Origin: Amborella trichopoda
Taxonomy: Eukaryota; Streptophyta; Magnoliopsida; Amborellales; Amborellaceae
DNA length: 64,000 nt
Assembly (NCBI RefSeq): GCF_000471905.2
Contig: NW_006499912.1
Span: 4,649,231 to 4,713,230, forward strand
Direction: 5' to 3'
The notes under the pieces are model-generated. The model was not told the DNA's origin, ran no database searches, and was given only the letters and a program-made list of their open reading frames with translations. Of this stretch, positions 22,621 to 34,990 are shown piece after piece (position 1 is the stretch's first letter; each line of letters opens with the position of its first letter). The position numbers were made by a program, and so were the translations under genes.

Positions 22621-23415
22621 TAATTGGTAGTGTAGCCCACTCTTATTCTTTGAAAGCTCATCTTCAGAAAGACTCATCTTGGACCAATCAATCGAATGTT
22701 GATTAATACGCAATCAATTTAACACTACTTAAAAACGGTTCTTCTGTTTAGAAAAAGAATACGAAAGTATATCCAACATTTCATTAAGCCTAGGTATGGG
22801 AAACCTATACTCGGCAGCCTGTTGAAACCACAATTGCCGCCAACATAGCATCCATAAGCCGTTCTTCCTTGGCATAAGAAGAGATGGTAAAACACATAGG
22901 CACATGCTCTCATGTAGCAACCCTACACCTATCCTGCTGACGCCACCCGGTAACATCTTCAAAAAAATTAACTCCCTAATCCATTTAAAAAACAGGTCGG
23001 TGCCCGGCTTCCACACTAAATTACCCAAAAATAAATAAAAAATAGTAGCTTGGTTTCAAAGAGTACCAAATCAATGCAATATTGTATACCTCTCGAAACA
23101 GTCGAAAGTAATCCAATGAGATAAGCTCTCAGGGGAAGCACGATTTTTTTTTCTTCAATAGAAGAATCTAAATTTTCAGCATTCCCATGCAAAGGCCTCC
23201 ACTCCCTTTTTACACGTACAATAATCAAATAAAACAAATTTAGTTCTTTTAAACTGCCCAACCATGAATCCCATCTCCTATAGAACCACGAGCCTAATCC
23301 TATTCCCACATTCTCCCAGCCTTAGTCTGTTCATCTCTCTCTCTCAAATCTGAAACTCCATGAATAAGGAAATATAAGGCAACGTAAATGATGAACTATC
23401 TTTTGACAATTCAAT
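22620..23415. other. Unassigned sequence with overlapping minus-strand ORFs
   Basis: Two minus-strand frames (22729-23028 and 23016-23309) carry tryptophan-rich peptides but no recognised domain. They could be decayed retrotransposon coding sequence belonging to the gypsy fragment on the left; this is only an inference. A 20-bp direct repeat (AACTTTAGTAATTGGT..) lies at 22590-22635. Confidence 0.35.
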
Positions 23416-23423
23416 AAGAAAAA

Positions 23424-24084
23424 AAGTTTATATAGAGCTGAGGCTCGAAACAATCAAATTAGTGCCCACCTCAAATTTCACAATAAGAGGTTGTTTTGAT
23501 GTCCAAATATCTTCAAATTATTGTCGTGTCAAGCTCTCGCCCTATAGGTGGTATATTGCCTATAGCTTATGTGAGGCCAACATGGTAGTTGATGCCCTCG
23601 TTAAGATAGGATCGGTTTATCAAGCGCCACAATTTGGCATAGTCATCTGCCATACTTTCTCTCTTCTCTTATGACATGATTTGGCGTCCTATTATAGGGT
23701 TGTATAATAACATGTTATTCCTTTTTCTTTAATGAAAAATCGGGTAGGGGCCTTCTCCCCCACTCACTTATCCAAAAAAAAATCCTCAAATTGATCATGT
23801 CGAATCAAGATGCATGGACATGAGAAAAAATGAATTTCAAGTTTTGGAAATAGTGCATCTTATAACGCATTTTTTGACCATCAATTTTCAAGATTTTCAA
23901 TTTTCCATAGACCTACTCGATCTACACTATTTTTTAAGCTTTAAATGTTTTATAACTAAAGATGAAAATATATCTTATGGTTATCATAAAGATTTCCAGT
24001 ATTGAAACCACATTTCTTGACACTCTTTGAAGGTGCATTTTACTTTGATTGTTTAGAGCATCGGCTCTATACAAACCACACCCA
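23424..24084 (+). mobile_element. MITE of the TTTGTATAAG family, split by a LINE
   Basis: The left end AGTTTATATAGAGCTGAGGC and the reversed right end GGTTTGTATAGAGCCGATGC continue to AAACAATCAAA in both, giving inverted ends of about 34 bp. The interior aligns in reverse with 32330-32628. A LINE fragment with its own target duplication sits inside at 23520-23782. Confidence 0.8.
23520..23782 (+). mobile_element. 5'-truncated LINE 3' end with RNase H remnant
   Basis: The insertion is flanked by TCTTCAAATT (23510-23519) and TCCTCAAATT (23783-23792), a 10-bp target duplication with one mismatch. It encodes the end of a plant LINE RNase H domain (CEANMVVDALVKIGS) and ends in a short A-run after CTTATCC, as expected for target-primed reverse transcription. 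The protein frame closes at 23672-23674. Confidence 0.85.
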
Positions 24085-25937
24085 TTAAATAATATCAAAA
24101 TCCTAATTAGTCTCAAAATTTGTCACCATTATTATGTAGTTTAAATTACAATTTAATGACTTACATAATGAGACTATATACATACATACAACCATATAAC
24201 CACATACACGCGTGCACACACACATATATATAACACCTACATGCACCTTTGAGTAAATTTCTATAGTACTTCACTCACAGTTCATCACTATTCAAAATCT
24301 TTTAGATGGCCATGATTATTAAATTATATTTAAATTTTAATACTGTTTTAGAAATTCAATTTAGCTCAATTTTGGGGCGTGTATACATCTAACCATCTCA
24401 CACTTAAATAAAATATTTAAAAAATAATTATTAAAAATAAAATGATGAAATTGCTCCAGAAATAATCATTGGGATAATTTGGCTATTATTATTATTATTT
24501 GAATTACTTTTCATTATTTAAGCACATCTCACAAAGGTGCAAATACCCACAAAATTTGAGGTTAATTGGATTTATAAAAAAATATATATATTAAAATATA
24601 AACACTACTACACAATTTGATGGACTTTAAACAATGATGAATCACAAGGGAAAAAAAAAAAGAGACAGGGAGAGATTTCAAATGTGCTCTGTCTACCTCC
24701 CTGATGTAATGGGTTTTTAAATTTTTTTTATTTTGCTATTTTAGATTTTTTTAGATCTAGGGTTATTTTTTATCTTTATACTTGTAGAGATTTCAAATGT
24801 AGAATTAAAAAATCTGTTTTATTTTAAGATAAATATAGGTAGTTACAATAGAGATATGGGGGAGTTAAAAGAAAACCCCATATTTATGGAATGTTGATGT
24901 AGAAAGATATGTTTAGGGGGGTCACATGATATTGAGCAAGAGGGGGATAAAAGGGAGTAAGATTTAGGAGAGAGAGAGAGAGATTTTTATTTTTAGTATG
25001 TATTTAAAGGGAATAAGGCATTTTTTTTTATGAAGGTTAATTTTGAGAAAGAATGAAATTTTCGGATCTTATAAAGAGAATTTTTGGAGTTGACTCCCTT
25101 GTAAATCCTGAGAAGATACATTCTCTCAACCATTTAATTTTGTTTTTATTTTTTTTATTTTTCTGCGAACAAGTTGAAAGGATCCCATGCTTGCTCTCTG
25201 TCCTGCCATCTCAAGTTCGTGCCTAACCTCTCCCACTCCACGCAATTTCGGTAAAAAAAATCCAAGAGAAGTTGCTTTTCAGGGCTACGACAATGAAATT
25301 GGCTAGTGGCAATATTTTTTGTTTTTCATTTGCAATCTCTAAATCACCATAAAGGGTTCACTTTGATTACAATAAACTCTAATCTTGATTTAGAAAATTT
25401 ATTTATTGAAGAAGATCTTATGTTTTTCTTTGATGGCAAAAAATCTTACATGAAATTTGTTAATAAACCTCAAATCAAAATCTGTGAACAGAACCTTACA
25501 ATTCCGAGGCATAAGAAAACTGAGTAAAAGTTGAAAATCACAGTAAATGCTTATATATGTATGCGTGAGTGAGGAAAAAAAATGATGTGATTTCAAAAAA
25601 AAATTAGTGATGGCAGCAAATCACCTAAAAAATAGATAATCTAATGATAATGTTATTTTTCAATGGAAATTATCTGCTAATCTTGAGATGATATTATTTT
25701 GTGATTTATATAAAGAATATTATTTTATAATAATAATTTTTCTTTATTTATGTTATTGGACATATTACTTTGTAAAACAAATAAAACCATGTAAATCAAA
25801 CATATTGTTTCACGTAATGTTTTGTAAATCAATAAATAAGTGCATAAATAAAAAACTATGACAAAATACATACTGAAATGGACAAAAATAATAACACAAA
25901 AGATCCCATAGTACTTATTGTTGGAAATTCTAGTCAT
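24085..25937. other. AT-rich intergenic sequence, no gene seen
   Basis: Contains (TA)/(CA)n near 24170-24230, ATT repeats at 24485-24500 and (GA)n at 24970-24985. Region 24710-25140 has an LTR-like look (AT-rich, then GACTCCCTTGTAAATCC) but no pair or primer site was confirmed. ORFs 25306-25527 and 25725-25937 show no known domain. Confidence 0.4.
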
Positions 25938-27072
25938 TCAAGCCCTTTTATTCGAAATACCTAATTATTATGGGCATAAACATATTAGATAATAATATCA
26001 TGGTCTTGACATAGAAGGAGCCACATATATATAAATATTAATAGGTCTTTAGGGGCCTAATTCATCCTAATGGGAGTTTTAACAGCTAAGTGACAACTTG
26101 TCAAAGCTCCCAATGCTTTTTAAGGTGGTTAACGATAGGAGTTACCACTTGGATCTAGTATCAAAGTGACGTAGGCGAATTCGAAGAAACATAAAAAATG
26201 AACCTTTTGATGGCATAAAATTGAGTTTGAAGTTTCCCACATAATTTTCTATGGGAGTTCAAGGGTATCCATATTTGATGAATTTGCATTAATTCCCAAT
26301 CTACATATCAAGATCTGTTTCTTGAGGAATTATCTTTACCACGAATAACATTTGATCCAACAAAGAAAAAGAAGGTTGAAGAAGGCATTTTTTATGCTGA
26401 ATTCATCTTGTACAATTTAAAACTCAATGGCGAGTTTTCTCTAACAAGGGGATAATGACGGAGAGAAAATTCTTCTTATTTTTTATTTTTATTCAATTTC
26501 AAAGATGTATAGTTTTAGTTTTAGTTTTAGTTTTAGGTTTTTTTAGTTTTTTTGGGATTCTAAGGTTTTTATTTTTATTTATTATACAATATTTACATTT
26601 ACTGATGTTCATAGTTATTGTTCATGTTTTACTGGTCACATGGGTATTTTTGAAATTATTATATTTTTTAGGGGTATTTAAGAGTCTTAAATGTTTACTT
26701 AGATCTCAAATTAACTTAGGGTTTCATAACCTTATAAAAGGTTGGATGTCATATTTTAAAAGATACCTTATTGGAATAAGGTTTATTTTATGAAAGAATA
26801 AAATTCTTCTTATCTTGGCTTGATTTACAGTCGTGTTCTTTCTATATTATTGTTGATCTTACTTGATTCAATAAAATGGTGGATTCAATTCCCCACTTTT
26901 TTTCGCTACATGCGATACGAAATCCAAACAGTCAAAACTCCCAATTAATTAGACCACTAAAGACCTAGTAATATTTATATCTATGCGTGTCTATTTTCAT
27001 ATCAATACCATGATATTATTAACTAATATGTTTATGCCCATAGTAATTAGATATCTTGAATAAGCGGGCCTA
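25938..27072. mobile_element. Element with ~150-bp inverted ends enclosing a gypsy fragment
   Basis: Left arm 25938-26090 and right arm about 26928-27072 are reverse complements. Both contain TATGGGCATAAACATATTAG, AATAATATCATGGT and TAGGTCTTTAG in the same order. Long inverted ends suggest a Mutator-like or foldback element, but no 8-11 bp flanking duplication was recognised. The interior is a Ty3/gypsy 3' end plus LTR. Confidence 0.7.
26100..26905 (+). mobile_element. Ty3/gypsy 3' end and LTR-like sequence
   Basis: The sequence GGCGAGTTTTCTCTAACAAG followed by an A/G run and TG at 26456 matches the arrangement at 30730-30757 (GACGAGTTTCTCTAAC.. then TGATGGGC). The following about 450 bp share TTTTATTCAATTTCAAA, GGGATTCTAAGG and CATGGGTA..TTG motifs with the LTRs at 29419 and 30757. 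No coding frame survives. Confidence 0.55.
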
Positions 27073-27249
27073 AAATGTTACAATTTTCAAAACTTATTTT
27101 CCCCAATTTTTTGAATTTATGTGTTGTTGAAATTTGGCAACTATTAACTTATTGCTATTTGTTAATTTGCGCCAAGATGTTGAAAATCATATTCGTTTGG
27201 CACTATCTGTTGCTGTTTTTTTTATGTTTTCTATGTTCCATTTAAATGG

Positions 27250-27650
27250 AAGAAAAAGTTTGTATAAGGATCTAACTTATAATGTAGAACTACGAATGCC
27301 CCTCAAAAACCCATTGGAAAAGGTAGTTTTAATGTTGAAAAACCCTTTGATTGATCATCTCAACATCGAGATGTATGACTATGAAAAATAAAAAGATTTT
27401 AACGCTCATAAATAATGCATTTTATAACATATTATCTACACCGTCCATTTTTAAGATTTTCATATGTTTATAGATCTACTTGATTTTAACCATTTTTTAT
27501 ATTTAAAATTTTATAATTAGATATAAAGATAGATTTTGAGATAATCCTAAGAACATTTTACATCAAATTTACATGCCATGATAAAATTTGAAGGTGCACC
27601 TTAACACTACACGTACGAGTGCATCTGTATGCAAACTGCACCCTTAAATG
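27250..27650 (+). mobile_element. MITE of the TTTGTATAAG family
   Basis: Starts AAAAAGTTTGTATAAGGATC and ends near GTGCATCTGTATGCAAACTG. The interior is the reverse counterpart of 9728-10110. The peptide KNPLIDHLNIEMY is a by-product of the repeat, not a gene. Confidence 0.7.
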
Positions 27651-28175
27651 GAACTCTAAAACTTGAGTCTAGATATGACATGCAAAAGTCAAGTGGCTAT
27701 ATTATATCATTTTTCAAAACTTATAGTCGTTTATCACACATTTTGTTGACTACATATGCAAACAAAAAAAAAAAACATAATTTCTCAATTTCTTTGTATA
27801 TTTCTAGTAACTAACAATTTGTGAAACTTACATTTTTGACAAACCTTATTGCATAGTTAATTTCATTATCATTTTCCTTTTTGTTTGTATTAAAATTATT
27901 TGTATATTGGAATTGTTTGGATATGGGAAAACCAAAAGCCTTTGTCCAACATTCCTACACCATCACCATCTGTCAATTTATGCTTCGAGTATCATGTTTC
28001 TAACCTTGATGGTTTTGGCATAATGGGAGATCCACCTAATGTTTCTGACCTTAAAAAGAAAATGCTAATGCCATTTTTTTCATTTTGGATGCAACATATT
28101 CTCCATGCGTAATTTTGAGAACTTCACTAGGCTTCTCCTTCCCCTAGAAGCTTACTTCTTTACAACTCACCTGCA
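27651..28175. other. Intergenic sequence, no gene seen
   Basis: The 70-codon frame at 27900-28112 contains no recognised domain. No repeat ends were identified. Confidence 0.4.
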
Positions 28176-28183
28176 CTCCAAAC

Positions 28184-28652
28184 CAGTGTTCGAGAAATCG
28201 AACCGGGCTTGGAAACTGGCCAAGGGAAAGTTCAACGGCTAGTTCAATCGGCCTAACTGGACAAGTCCCAGTCGGTCAAAAAGTAGCTAAAATAAATAAA
28301 AAATATATGAAAAGTATAGTTAAAGCATGATTAGACAAAGCACATCCGAATGAAGTTGAAAATTAGTTAAAAAAATAAATTTATTGGTTAGGGGTATTTT
28401 TTAATTTTTAAAAAAATATAACAAATATAAAAAAAAAAGTATTTATGAGCAAAACACTTTCCAATCTTTTCCAAAATGATTAAAAAAAAAAAAGTAATAA
28501 CACACCACAAACAAATCCCTTATTTTTTGAGATTTTATGTTATTTTATGAATACTTTTTAAAATACCCAACTGGATCACTAAAACCTGCCAATGCCCGAT
28601 TCCGATCTAACCAGCTTGTTCGAAGTTAAACGGGCCAATATGGCGAGCACTG
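28184..28652. mobile_element. hAT-type MITE with CAGTG ends
   Basis: The 469-bp element starts CAGTGTTCGAGAAATCG and ends GGCGAGCACTG (reversed: CAGTGCTCGCC). Flanks CTCCAAAC (28176-28183) and TTCCAAAC (28653-28660) form an 8-bp duplication with one mismatch. The subterminal region carries AACTGGACAAGTCCCAGTCG, and the body matches the element at 6434-6908. Non-coding. Confidence 0.8.
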
Positions 28653-28659
28653 TTCCAAA

Positions 28660-29418
28660 CTACCACATTTGTAGTTTGGACATGACAAATGGTACGGCCG
28701 CATTTGTACGGAGGTTTCAAAGAGATTACCCTATTATTAATAAAATTGATAGTGAGATTTGATGGAGTGACCCATGGCAATTGGTGTTCATGCGATAGGG
28801 TTGATGTTAATGTTGTGGAGTGGGCACCCTTTGCAATTCATGCAGCTCTATATACTTTTGAAATTTTGCAATTGCTAAGGCATCATTAACTCATGAATGA
28901 TGTTGTATGGCTATTTACGAATTAAAGGTCATATGGCCCAATTTTTGTACATTTTATTTTCATAGCAAGTTTTGGGTTCCAATTTGGTTCCTTTGCTAGT
29001 TATCAATATGAAATATTCTTTTGTCAAATCAAATTTATGGTGGTTTCTTTATTAATTCTCTTGTTAATGTTTTTAGTAAAAGTGCTTTGTAAGTCAAGGA
29101 TGAAGTTCTACATTTGCGTCCCTGGATGCATCACATATCCATTTCTAAGGATGTACGTGAAAACGTGTTAGTCCTACATAAAAACAAACTCAATTGTCTA
29201 CTTTTATTATTCAGAAATTATCATTTAAAATTTTAATTTTTTTATTTTTACATATTAATGCTCCCCACATTAAAGGTTACATATTCCCCAAAAGTTTAGT
29301 TCAAAATCCAGCTCAAAAATGAATTATGGAGAAAGAGCGCATATATAGATGTGTTGGCTTATGTAAAAAAATCGTGTCCATGTTTTTATGGCCTCTATTG
29401 TTACATTGTCAGTCTATC
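28660..29418. other. Intergenic sequence, no gene seen
   Basis: A 66-codon frame at 28689-28889 starts right after the MITE and has no clear family. The rest is AT-rich. Confidence 0.4.
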
Positions 29419-31215
29419 TGATAAATGGCAAAAATATTCTTTTTTTTTTAATTTTATTCAATTTCAAATGACGTATATTTTGATTTTAGTTTTAGAATTT
29501 ATTTTTAGGATTTTTAAGTTTTTTTCAAGGGATTCTAGGGTTTTTCCTTTTATTTTTTATTTATTGTTCATAGTTATTGTTACTGAGTACTATTCACATG
29601 GGCAAAATTGTTATTATGGATTTCATGTTTAAGTTAGGATTTTTGGGTCATTATAATTATTATATGAGCATTTAATGTCCTTGAACATTAATATTGTTGG
29701 TTAAGAGGTGTGTGGGGGATAGATGGATGATTATATGTGATTTACATATCTAAATAAAATGAAAAGCTCAGGCTTTTAGGGTGTGAGGAAAAAACCCTAG
29801 GGTTTCTCCTAGTTATTAATGGTGTTTGGCTTGATTTCTTGTTGATTTACTATTTCATTTAACTTTCTTACATTAATTTGGTATTAGGGCTTAAGTTTCC
29901 TTCAAGAACAAAGCCAAAAAACTACATGCAAGCTTACTGTTTGATAATTCATGGCCAAATATTGCCAAATCAGTTTAGATCTTGCTGATCTTAGTGAGTT
30001 TGTGCTAATGTTCTGCTTAGAGTTTGTGAAGGGGCTTTCACAGACCCACTTCATGATCCCATATATTAAGAAATTGAGGAACTTCAAGGGCAACTTCAAA
30101 AGTTGGCTCATTAGTTTATGAGCACCATTCATGGCGATGATCATTCTGGCCAATAAGATGTCAACTACCACTCTTTTCACCTATGTGCTCTGCTTGAAGA
30201 TTCGAGTGAAGATAAAAATCATAGTGATCTAGACAAGGGGAACATTACTCTAGGATTTTTTGTTTGAATAAGGATATTTTTTATTTGTGACGTAGGTTAT
30301 ATCCAAAATTAGTAGGTTGAAGATTGACATATGCTACCATTATTTGATATATGCTTAGATGAAGAACAAGATTTCGTAGAAAATCGAATCTTTAACAAAG
30401 AAAAAGATTGAGGACTCTACGGAGAATCAATAGATGAAGTTATTGCTTTAGTCATTGAATCCAATTCACATGCCCAAGATGCATCCATGATGTATTTTTG
30501 GGTTGAGCCTGGGCAATTTTAACAATGTTATATGATTGAATTGATGTAATTTCAAGTAGCTCATATGGCTAATCAGTCACTGTCAATATATAATGACCCT
30601 TTTCTCGAGGGTTTCTCAAAAGTCTTTATGGATATATCAATTAACTAACTCAATTCTAATGCACAATCATTATGTTTTAATTAGTATAATAACCTACAAG
30701 TTTACAATATCGAGGTGGATAAACTCGAGGACGAGTTTCTCTAACTAGAAGAAAATGATGGGCGGTAAAATTATTCTTATTTTTAGATTATATTCAATTT
30801 CAAATAATTTATATTTTAATTTGAGTTTTGGAGTTTTTAAGTTTCGTTAGGAATCCAAGGGTTTTTTATTTACTATTCACAGTTAATATTCCCAAAAACC
30901 ATTCATGTATATTATTCATGGGCTAATATTCACAAAGACAAAATTGTTATTATGAAGTTTGTGTTTAAGTTAGAACTATTTTTTGACAATTTAATTATTG
31001 TATGGATATTCAATATCCTTTAACATTAAATATAATTATTTAAGATGTGTGAGGCACCTAGAGGGTGAGTCCACATGGTTTACATATATGAAAATAGAAC
31101 GAAAAGCTCATGCTTTTGGTACCCGAACTCGAGTGTGAGGAAAAAACCTTGGGGTTTATTATAGTTATTGTTGATGGTTGGCTTGATTTCTTGTTGATTT
31201 TATTGTTTCCCTCTT
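29419..31215 (+). mobile_element. Deleted Ty3/gypsy element with two LTRs
   Basis: The 5' LTR 29419-29872 (TG..CA, 454 bp) is followed within a few bases by TGGTATTAGGGC (29879-29890), close to the common tRNA-Met primer site TGGTATCAGAGC. About 860 bp of degenerate internal sequence follow, then a gypsy-like 3' end (GACGAGTTTCTCTAAC) and a 3' LTR from TG at 30757 to about 31213. The LTRs share phrases including TTATTCAATTTCAAA and GGCTTGATTTCTTGTTGATTT. No protease, RT or integrase is present, so it could move only with outside help. The 3' end is blurred by (TA)n and the next MITE, so no duplication could be seen. Confidence 0.75.
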
Positions 31216-31234
31216 ATATATATATATATATATA

Positions 31235-31685
31235 TAGTAGCGTAGACCCACAAGCCTACAAGTACATATGAGCCCAACAGCCTAAATTGAATATGGGTCA
31301 ATCCAATTATCATGATTTCATTTTATATTTTAATTTTAATTTTTTTATGTAAATCTAAATCACTTGAAATTTTGGACGTGTGTCTATAAAAAAAAGAGAA
31401 TCCAATAAAAATATCAAAAATATATTTTGTGAAAAATATATTGATAGCCTCGGAATGTTTCAAGGGTATTTTAGCCAATATATATTTTACAAATTATTTT
31501 AAAATATTTTTATTAGGTGTGTCTTTGATGAGAAGAATGGACGACTGAAATTCCATATGATTTGGATTTATATAAAATAATTAAAATTAAAATACGAAAT
31601 GATATCATGTCCATCAGATCTCCCCATATTCAACATAAGTCGTTTGACTCATATGTAGTTATAGGCAAGTGGGCCTACACTAGCA
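31235..31685. mobile_element. MITE with ~34-bp inverted ends in a (TA)n site
   Basis: The left end TAGTAGCGTAGACCCACAAG and the right end reversed TGCTAGTGTAGGCCCACTTG continue to GCCTA..CTACATAT/GTACATAT. Both flanks are (TA)n. The interior is AT-rich with TTTCAAGGGTATTTTAGCC, as in other MITEs of this window. Confidence 0.75.
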
Positions 31686-31794
31686 TTTTCCGATATATAT
31701 ATATATGACGTACGCACATTGCTTTTCGTTTTAGATATGAGTGTGTGCATGAAACTACAAAGCAGGTTGCTTCTTCTATTTTGTTTTGATACGA

Positions 31795-32155
31795 ATTCTC
31801 AGATGAGGTTTGTATAAGCTGAGCACCTTAAAAAATGAAAGTGATGCACCCCCAAACCTTGTTGAAAAACGTCGTTTCAGAGTCTAAAACTTTATGATTG
31901 CCTCAAAATCTATTTGTACTATTAATTATAAAATTTAAAGTTCTAAAATTGGTGCAAATCGAATAGATCTATAAATACTTAAAAATGAACAATCCAGATA
32001 ATATATTACGATTTTAATATTTGAAATCTCTTTTTTCTCATACCTAACATCTTGAGGTCGAAATAATCAACGAATGAGTTTTCCAATATCTGAATAATCT
32101 TTTTTTTTTTGAGGTGCACCTATATAAGATTGACACCTTATATAAACTTTCTCTT
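31795..32155 (+). mobile_element. MITE of the TTTGTATAAG family
   Basis: The left end AGGTTTGTATAAGCTGAGCA and the right end CACCTTATATAAACTTT (reversed AAAGTTTATATAAGGTG) form the family's inverted ends. The interior carries the GAATAGATCTATAAATACTT phrase common to the copies. Confidence 0.75.
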
Positions 32156-32329
32156 TTAATATAACTTATTTGTGAGAGAGGGAGGCCACAAGCAACAATA
32201 GCAAGCAATTGTCAAAAGAAGACCTTACATACCAAAAAATATCCAAAATTAATTACAATGTCATGATTCTAGACAACAAAAAATATCAGTCATGCAAACA
32301 ATCGTCAAAAGATGTCGAAGCAGTTACAG

Positions 32330-32628
32330 GCTTACAGTTAATGGGTGGAAGTGTAATTAGGCAAAAATTAAGGTATATTTCTAATAATTTCAATGACAAA
32401 TATATGAAAACTTGAAAATCTTGAAATTGATGGTCTAAAAATGCGTTACAAAATATACTATTTCCAAAACTTGAAATCCATTTTTTTCCCATGTCCATGC
32501 ATATTCATGTTAATATGATCAATTTAAAGATATTTGGGCATCAAAACAAATCTCTTGTAATGAAATTTTTGATGTAGGCTCTAATTTGATTGTTTACAGC
32601 CTCAGCTCTATATAAACTTTTTCCATAT
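32330..32628 (-). mobile_element. Truncated MITE of the TTTGTATAAG family
   Basis: Its right end reversed, AAAGTTTATATAGAGCTGAG, matches the left end at 23424. The body aligns with 23424-24084 on the opposite strand. The other end is missing. Confidence 0.65.
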
Positions 32629-32644
32629 ATAAATTAGAACACCC

Positions 32645-32885
32645 ATGAAAATTACAAGGGCATTTTGGTCATTCATTTTACATAAAAATTTATTATTTTT
32701 CACCAGTTCGCCCTAATCTGTGATGGTTCATCGAAAAATATTTTGTAGAAAAAATAAAAAAGAAAGCCGTATTTGACATGACATTGTGTTATGAATAATC
32801 GTTGCTATTCGATTCAAAGCGAACGGTTAAGAAGTTGGACCACATGTAAGTTATGTAGTTGGGTCACATGGAAACATTTCACTTT
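32645..32885 (+). mobile_element. Truncated second copy of the TATGTGACCCCA MITE
   Basis: Shares AAAATTACAAGGGCATTTTG, GTATTTGACATGACATTGTG and the right end GGGTCACATGGAAACATTTC with 3900-4168. The 5' half is absent. Confidence 0.65.
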
Positions 32886-33029
32886 TTTGAAAAAAAAGAC
32901 CAATGTGATCTTGCAGGGATATATATATATATATATTATTACCTCTTTCCCTTTGGTAAATATCACTTACAAGTAGTTTTATTCCAGTAACTATTGGTTC
33001 AAAAAAATAATACAAGCAAAAACTAGGAC

Positions 33030-34860
33030 CTTAAAAAAAACCTTTGATACCACTAAACCAATTTTCTTTAAAGAAATAAATAGCCACAATTCTTATGCTT
33101 GGGAGTATAAAGACAATATAATTAAATATAACGATATTACCTCAACAGGGCTTATTACACCCCACACCACGTCACCACCATCCGATAACATGGGATCAAC
33201 GATCTACCTTCAATCTCAACCGGGAAAGCAAGTTTAGGCCAAGCCCTCCAATGGAACTATAAACTCTTACTGATCACAAAACTCAAACTTAAGTACAAAC
33301 CTACAAAACATCTTCTTACTACTACTATCGAACCCTTTAGATCATCAAACTAAGATGAGAGAGAGATAACACCATCTAGGTGGGGCGTGCCCCTTACGTC
33401 AACCTAGAGAGAGAGATGGTCTAAGAGGTGGGGCGTGACCCATACTATAATCTAGAGAGAGAGCTTTTAGGGTTGGGTTGTGCCCCTTATAGTTACCAAA
33501 GAGAGAAAAAAAAATATTTAGAGAGAGAAGAGAGTTTTTTTTTGTAGAGATTTATGGGCAAGTGGTCCTCTATTTATAGTGCAAAAATATGATTATAGTT
33601 TATTAAGGTTTTTCATGGCTTGTCTCTTCTTGTGAGATTGAATATAAATTATCGTGGGATGAGATTGAATATAAATTATTGTGGGTGACTTGTGGGATGA
33701 GATATTTGAGCCCTCCATTCCATAGATGGGCATCAACATCATGGAATGTGCTAGAATCTGTATCCCCCTTTTCTAAACCATTTTTTCCATCAATATAAAA
33801 TAAATAAAATAATTCTAAATATAATAATGTACATACCAAATTAATGCACTAGCCTTCTCATGCTTTCCAAAAATCCATACAAAGCTTCTTCAAGCCCATA
33901 GCTTTCCGAAACACATAACAACTTGGCCTTCAAGCCAAAGTCACTAATCAAACAAAATAGAAAGCCCCTAAATGGGTGGGGCATGCCACCTATGAGAAGA
34001 TCTCACTGGCCCCACCATCTAGGCCATGGTGGTCCCATGTGCACAATGGGTCCCAATGCAATTTTAAATATTTTTTAAAAACTCAATAAAATAATTTTAG
34101 AATTTATTTGAATATTTAAATCAATATATTTATTTTTATAACTAAAATTTTGATAAATAAAATATCGATATTTCTAAAAATAAATAAATAATAATTCTAA
34201 AATCATATATATCATAAAAAAAACATAATTAAGTTTATTAGATGATAAAATGATATAGGAATTAAATCAATAAATATTGGGGCACTCCACCTTCAACTAT
34301 GGACTACGGTCTACAATTGCTTTATCAAATTGACCTAGTGTTTACCATGACTCATAGTCCATACAAGGGGCTCATTAGTCATCAAAGTCTGGCCGATGAG
34401 TCAAGGGGTCGTAATCCTAGTTTGTAGATTTCAGGTTCTTCCCTAGAGACGTACTAAGGTCACCTAGACCTAATGTGACTACAGCTCCGATCGCGCATAG
34501 GGGCATCTCTCCCACATGCATAAGCTTCACCCTGAACGATAATTCGCTTTCTTGAATCGACTATCATATATGCATGCCATGTGGTGATACATGGATGAGG
34601 TATTGAGCCTCGTCTCCGAAGGCCACTATCACACATAAAGGTTTACACAATCCATCAGCTAACTCATCAGGGCATACTTCGACATCATCAAAGGATGACA
34701 TATTAGAATCTTTACTAGATAGTTTTCTATGCCAAGGTAACATAAGTTTTTTCCAATCGACTGGTCTAGTTCAAAAAACTCAGTTCGGTATCAGCGAATG
34801 TTATTTGCTTAGTATAATCCACGATGGACCACACTTTCACTGAGTTCATGTTCTGTTATA
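33030..34860 (-). mobile_element. Possible LTR-retrotransposon remnant
   Basis: Near 33042-33056 the minus strand reads TTTAGTGGTATCAAAGG, similar to a primer binding site. It is followed on the minus-strand upstream side by about 1.8 kb without genes, containing GGTGGGGCGTGCCCC-type repeats (33380, 33430, 33470, 33975) and GA-rich blocks. LTR ends were not established. I infer a decayed LTR or LTR-proximal region. Confidence 0.3.
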
Positions 34861-34924
34861 TCAAAATGTTTTATTACAACAACTCATAAGGCCTTTAATG
34901 GCCACACTCACCCAACATTTTTTA

Positions 34925-34956
34925 TATGTGAACTCTCTAGTTCTCTCCCCCCTCTC

Positions 34957-34990
<34 letters not shown>

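Noticed and set aside
22729-23309. Minus-strand ORFs as a gene
   Set aside because: Two overlapping frames with no known domain next to a gypsy 3' end; more likely decayed element sequence.
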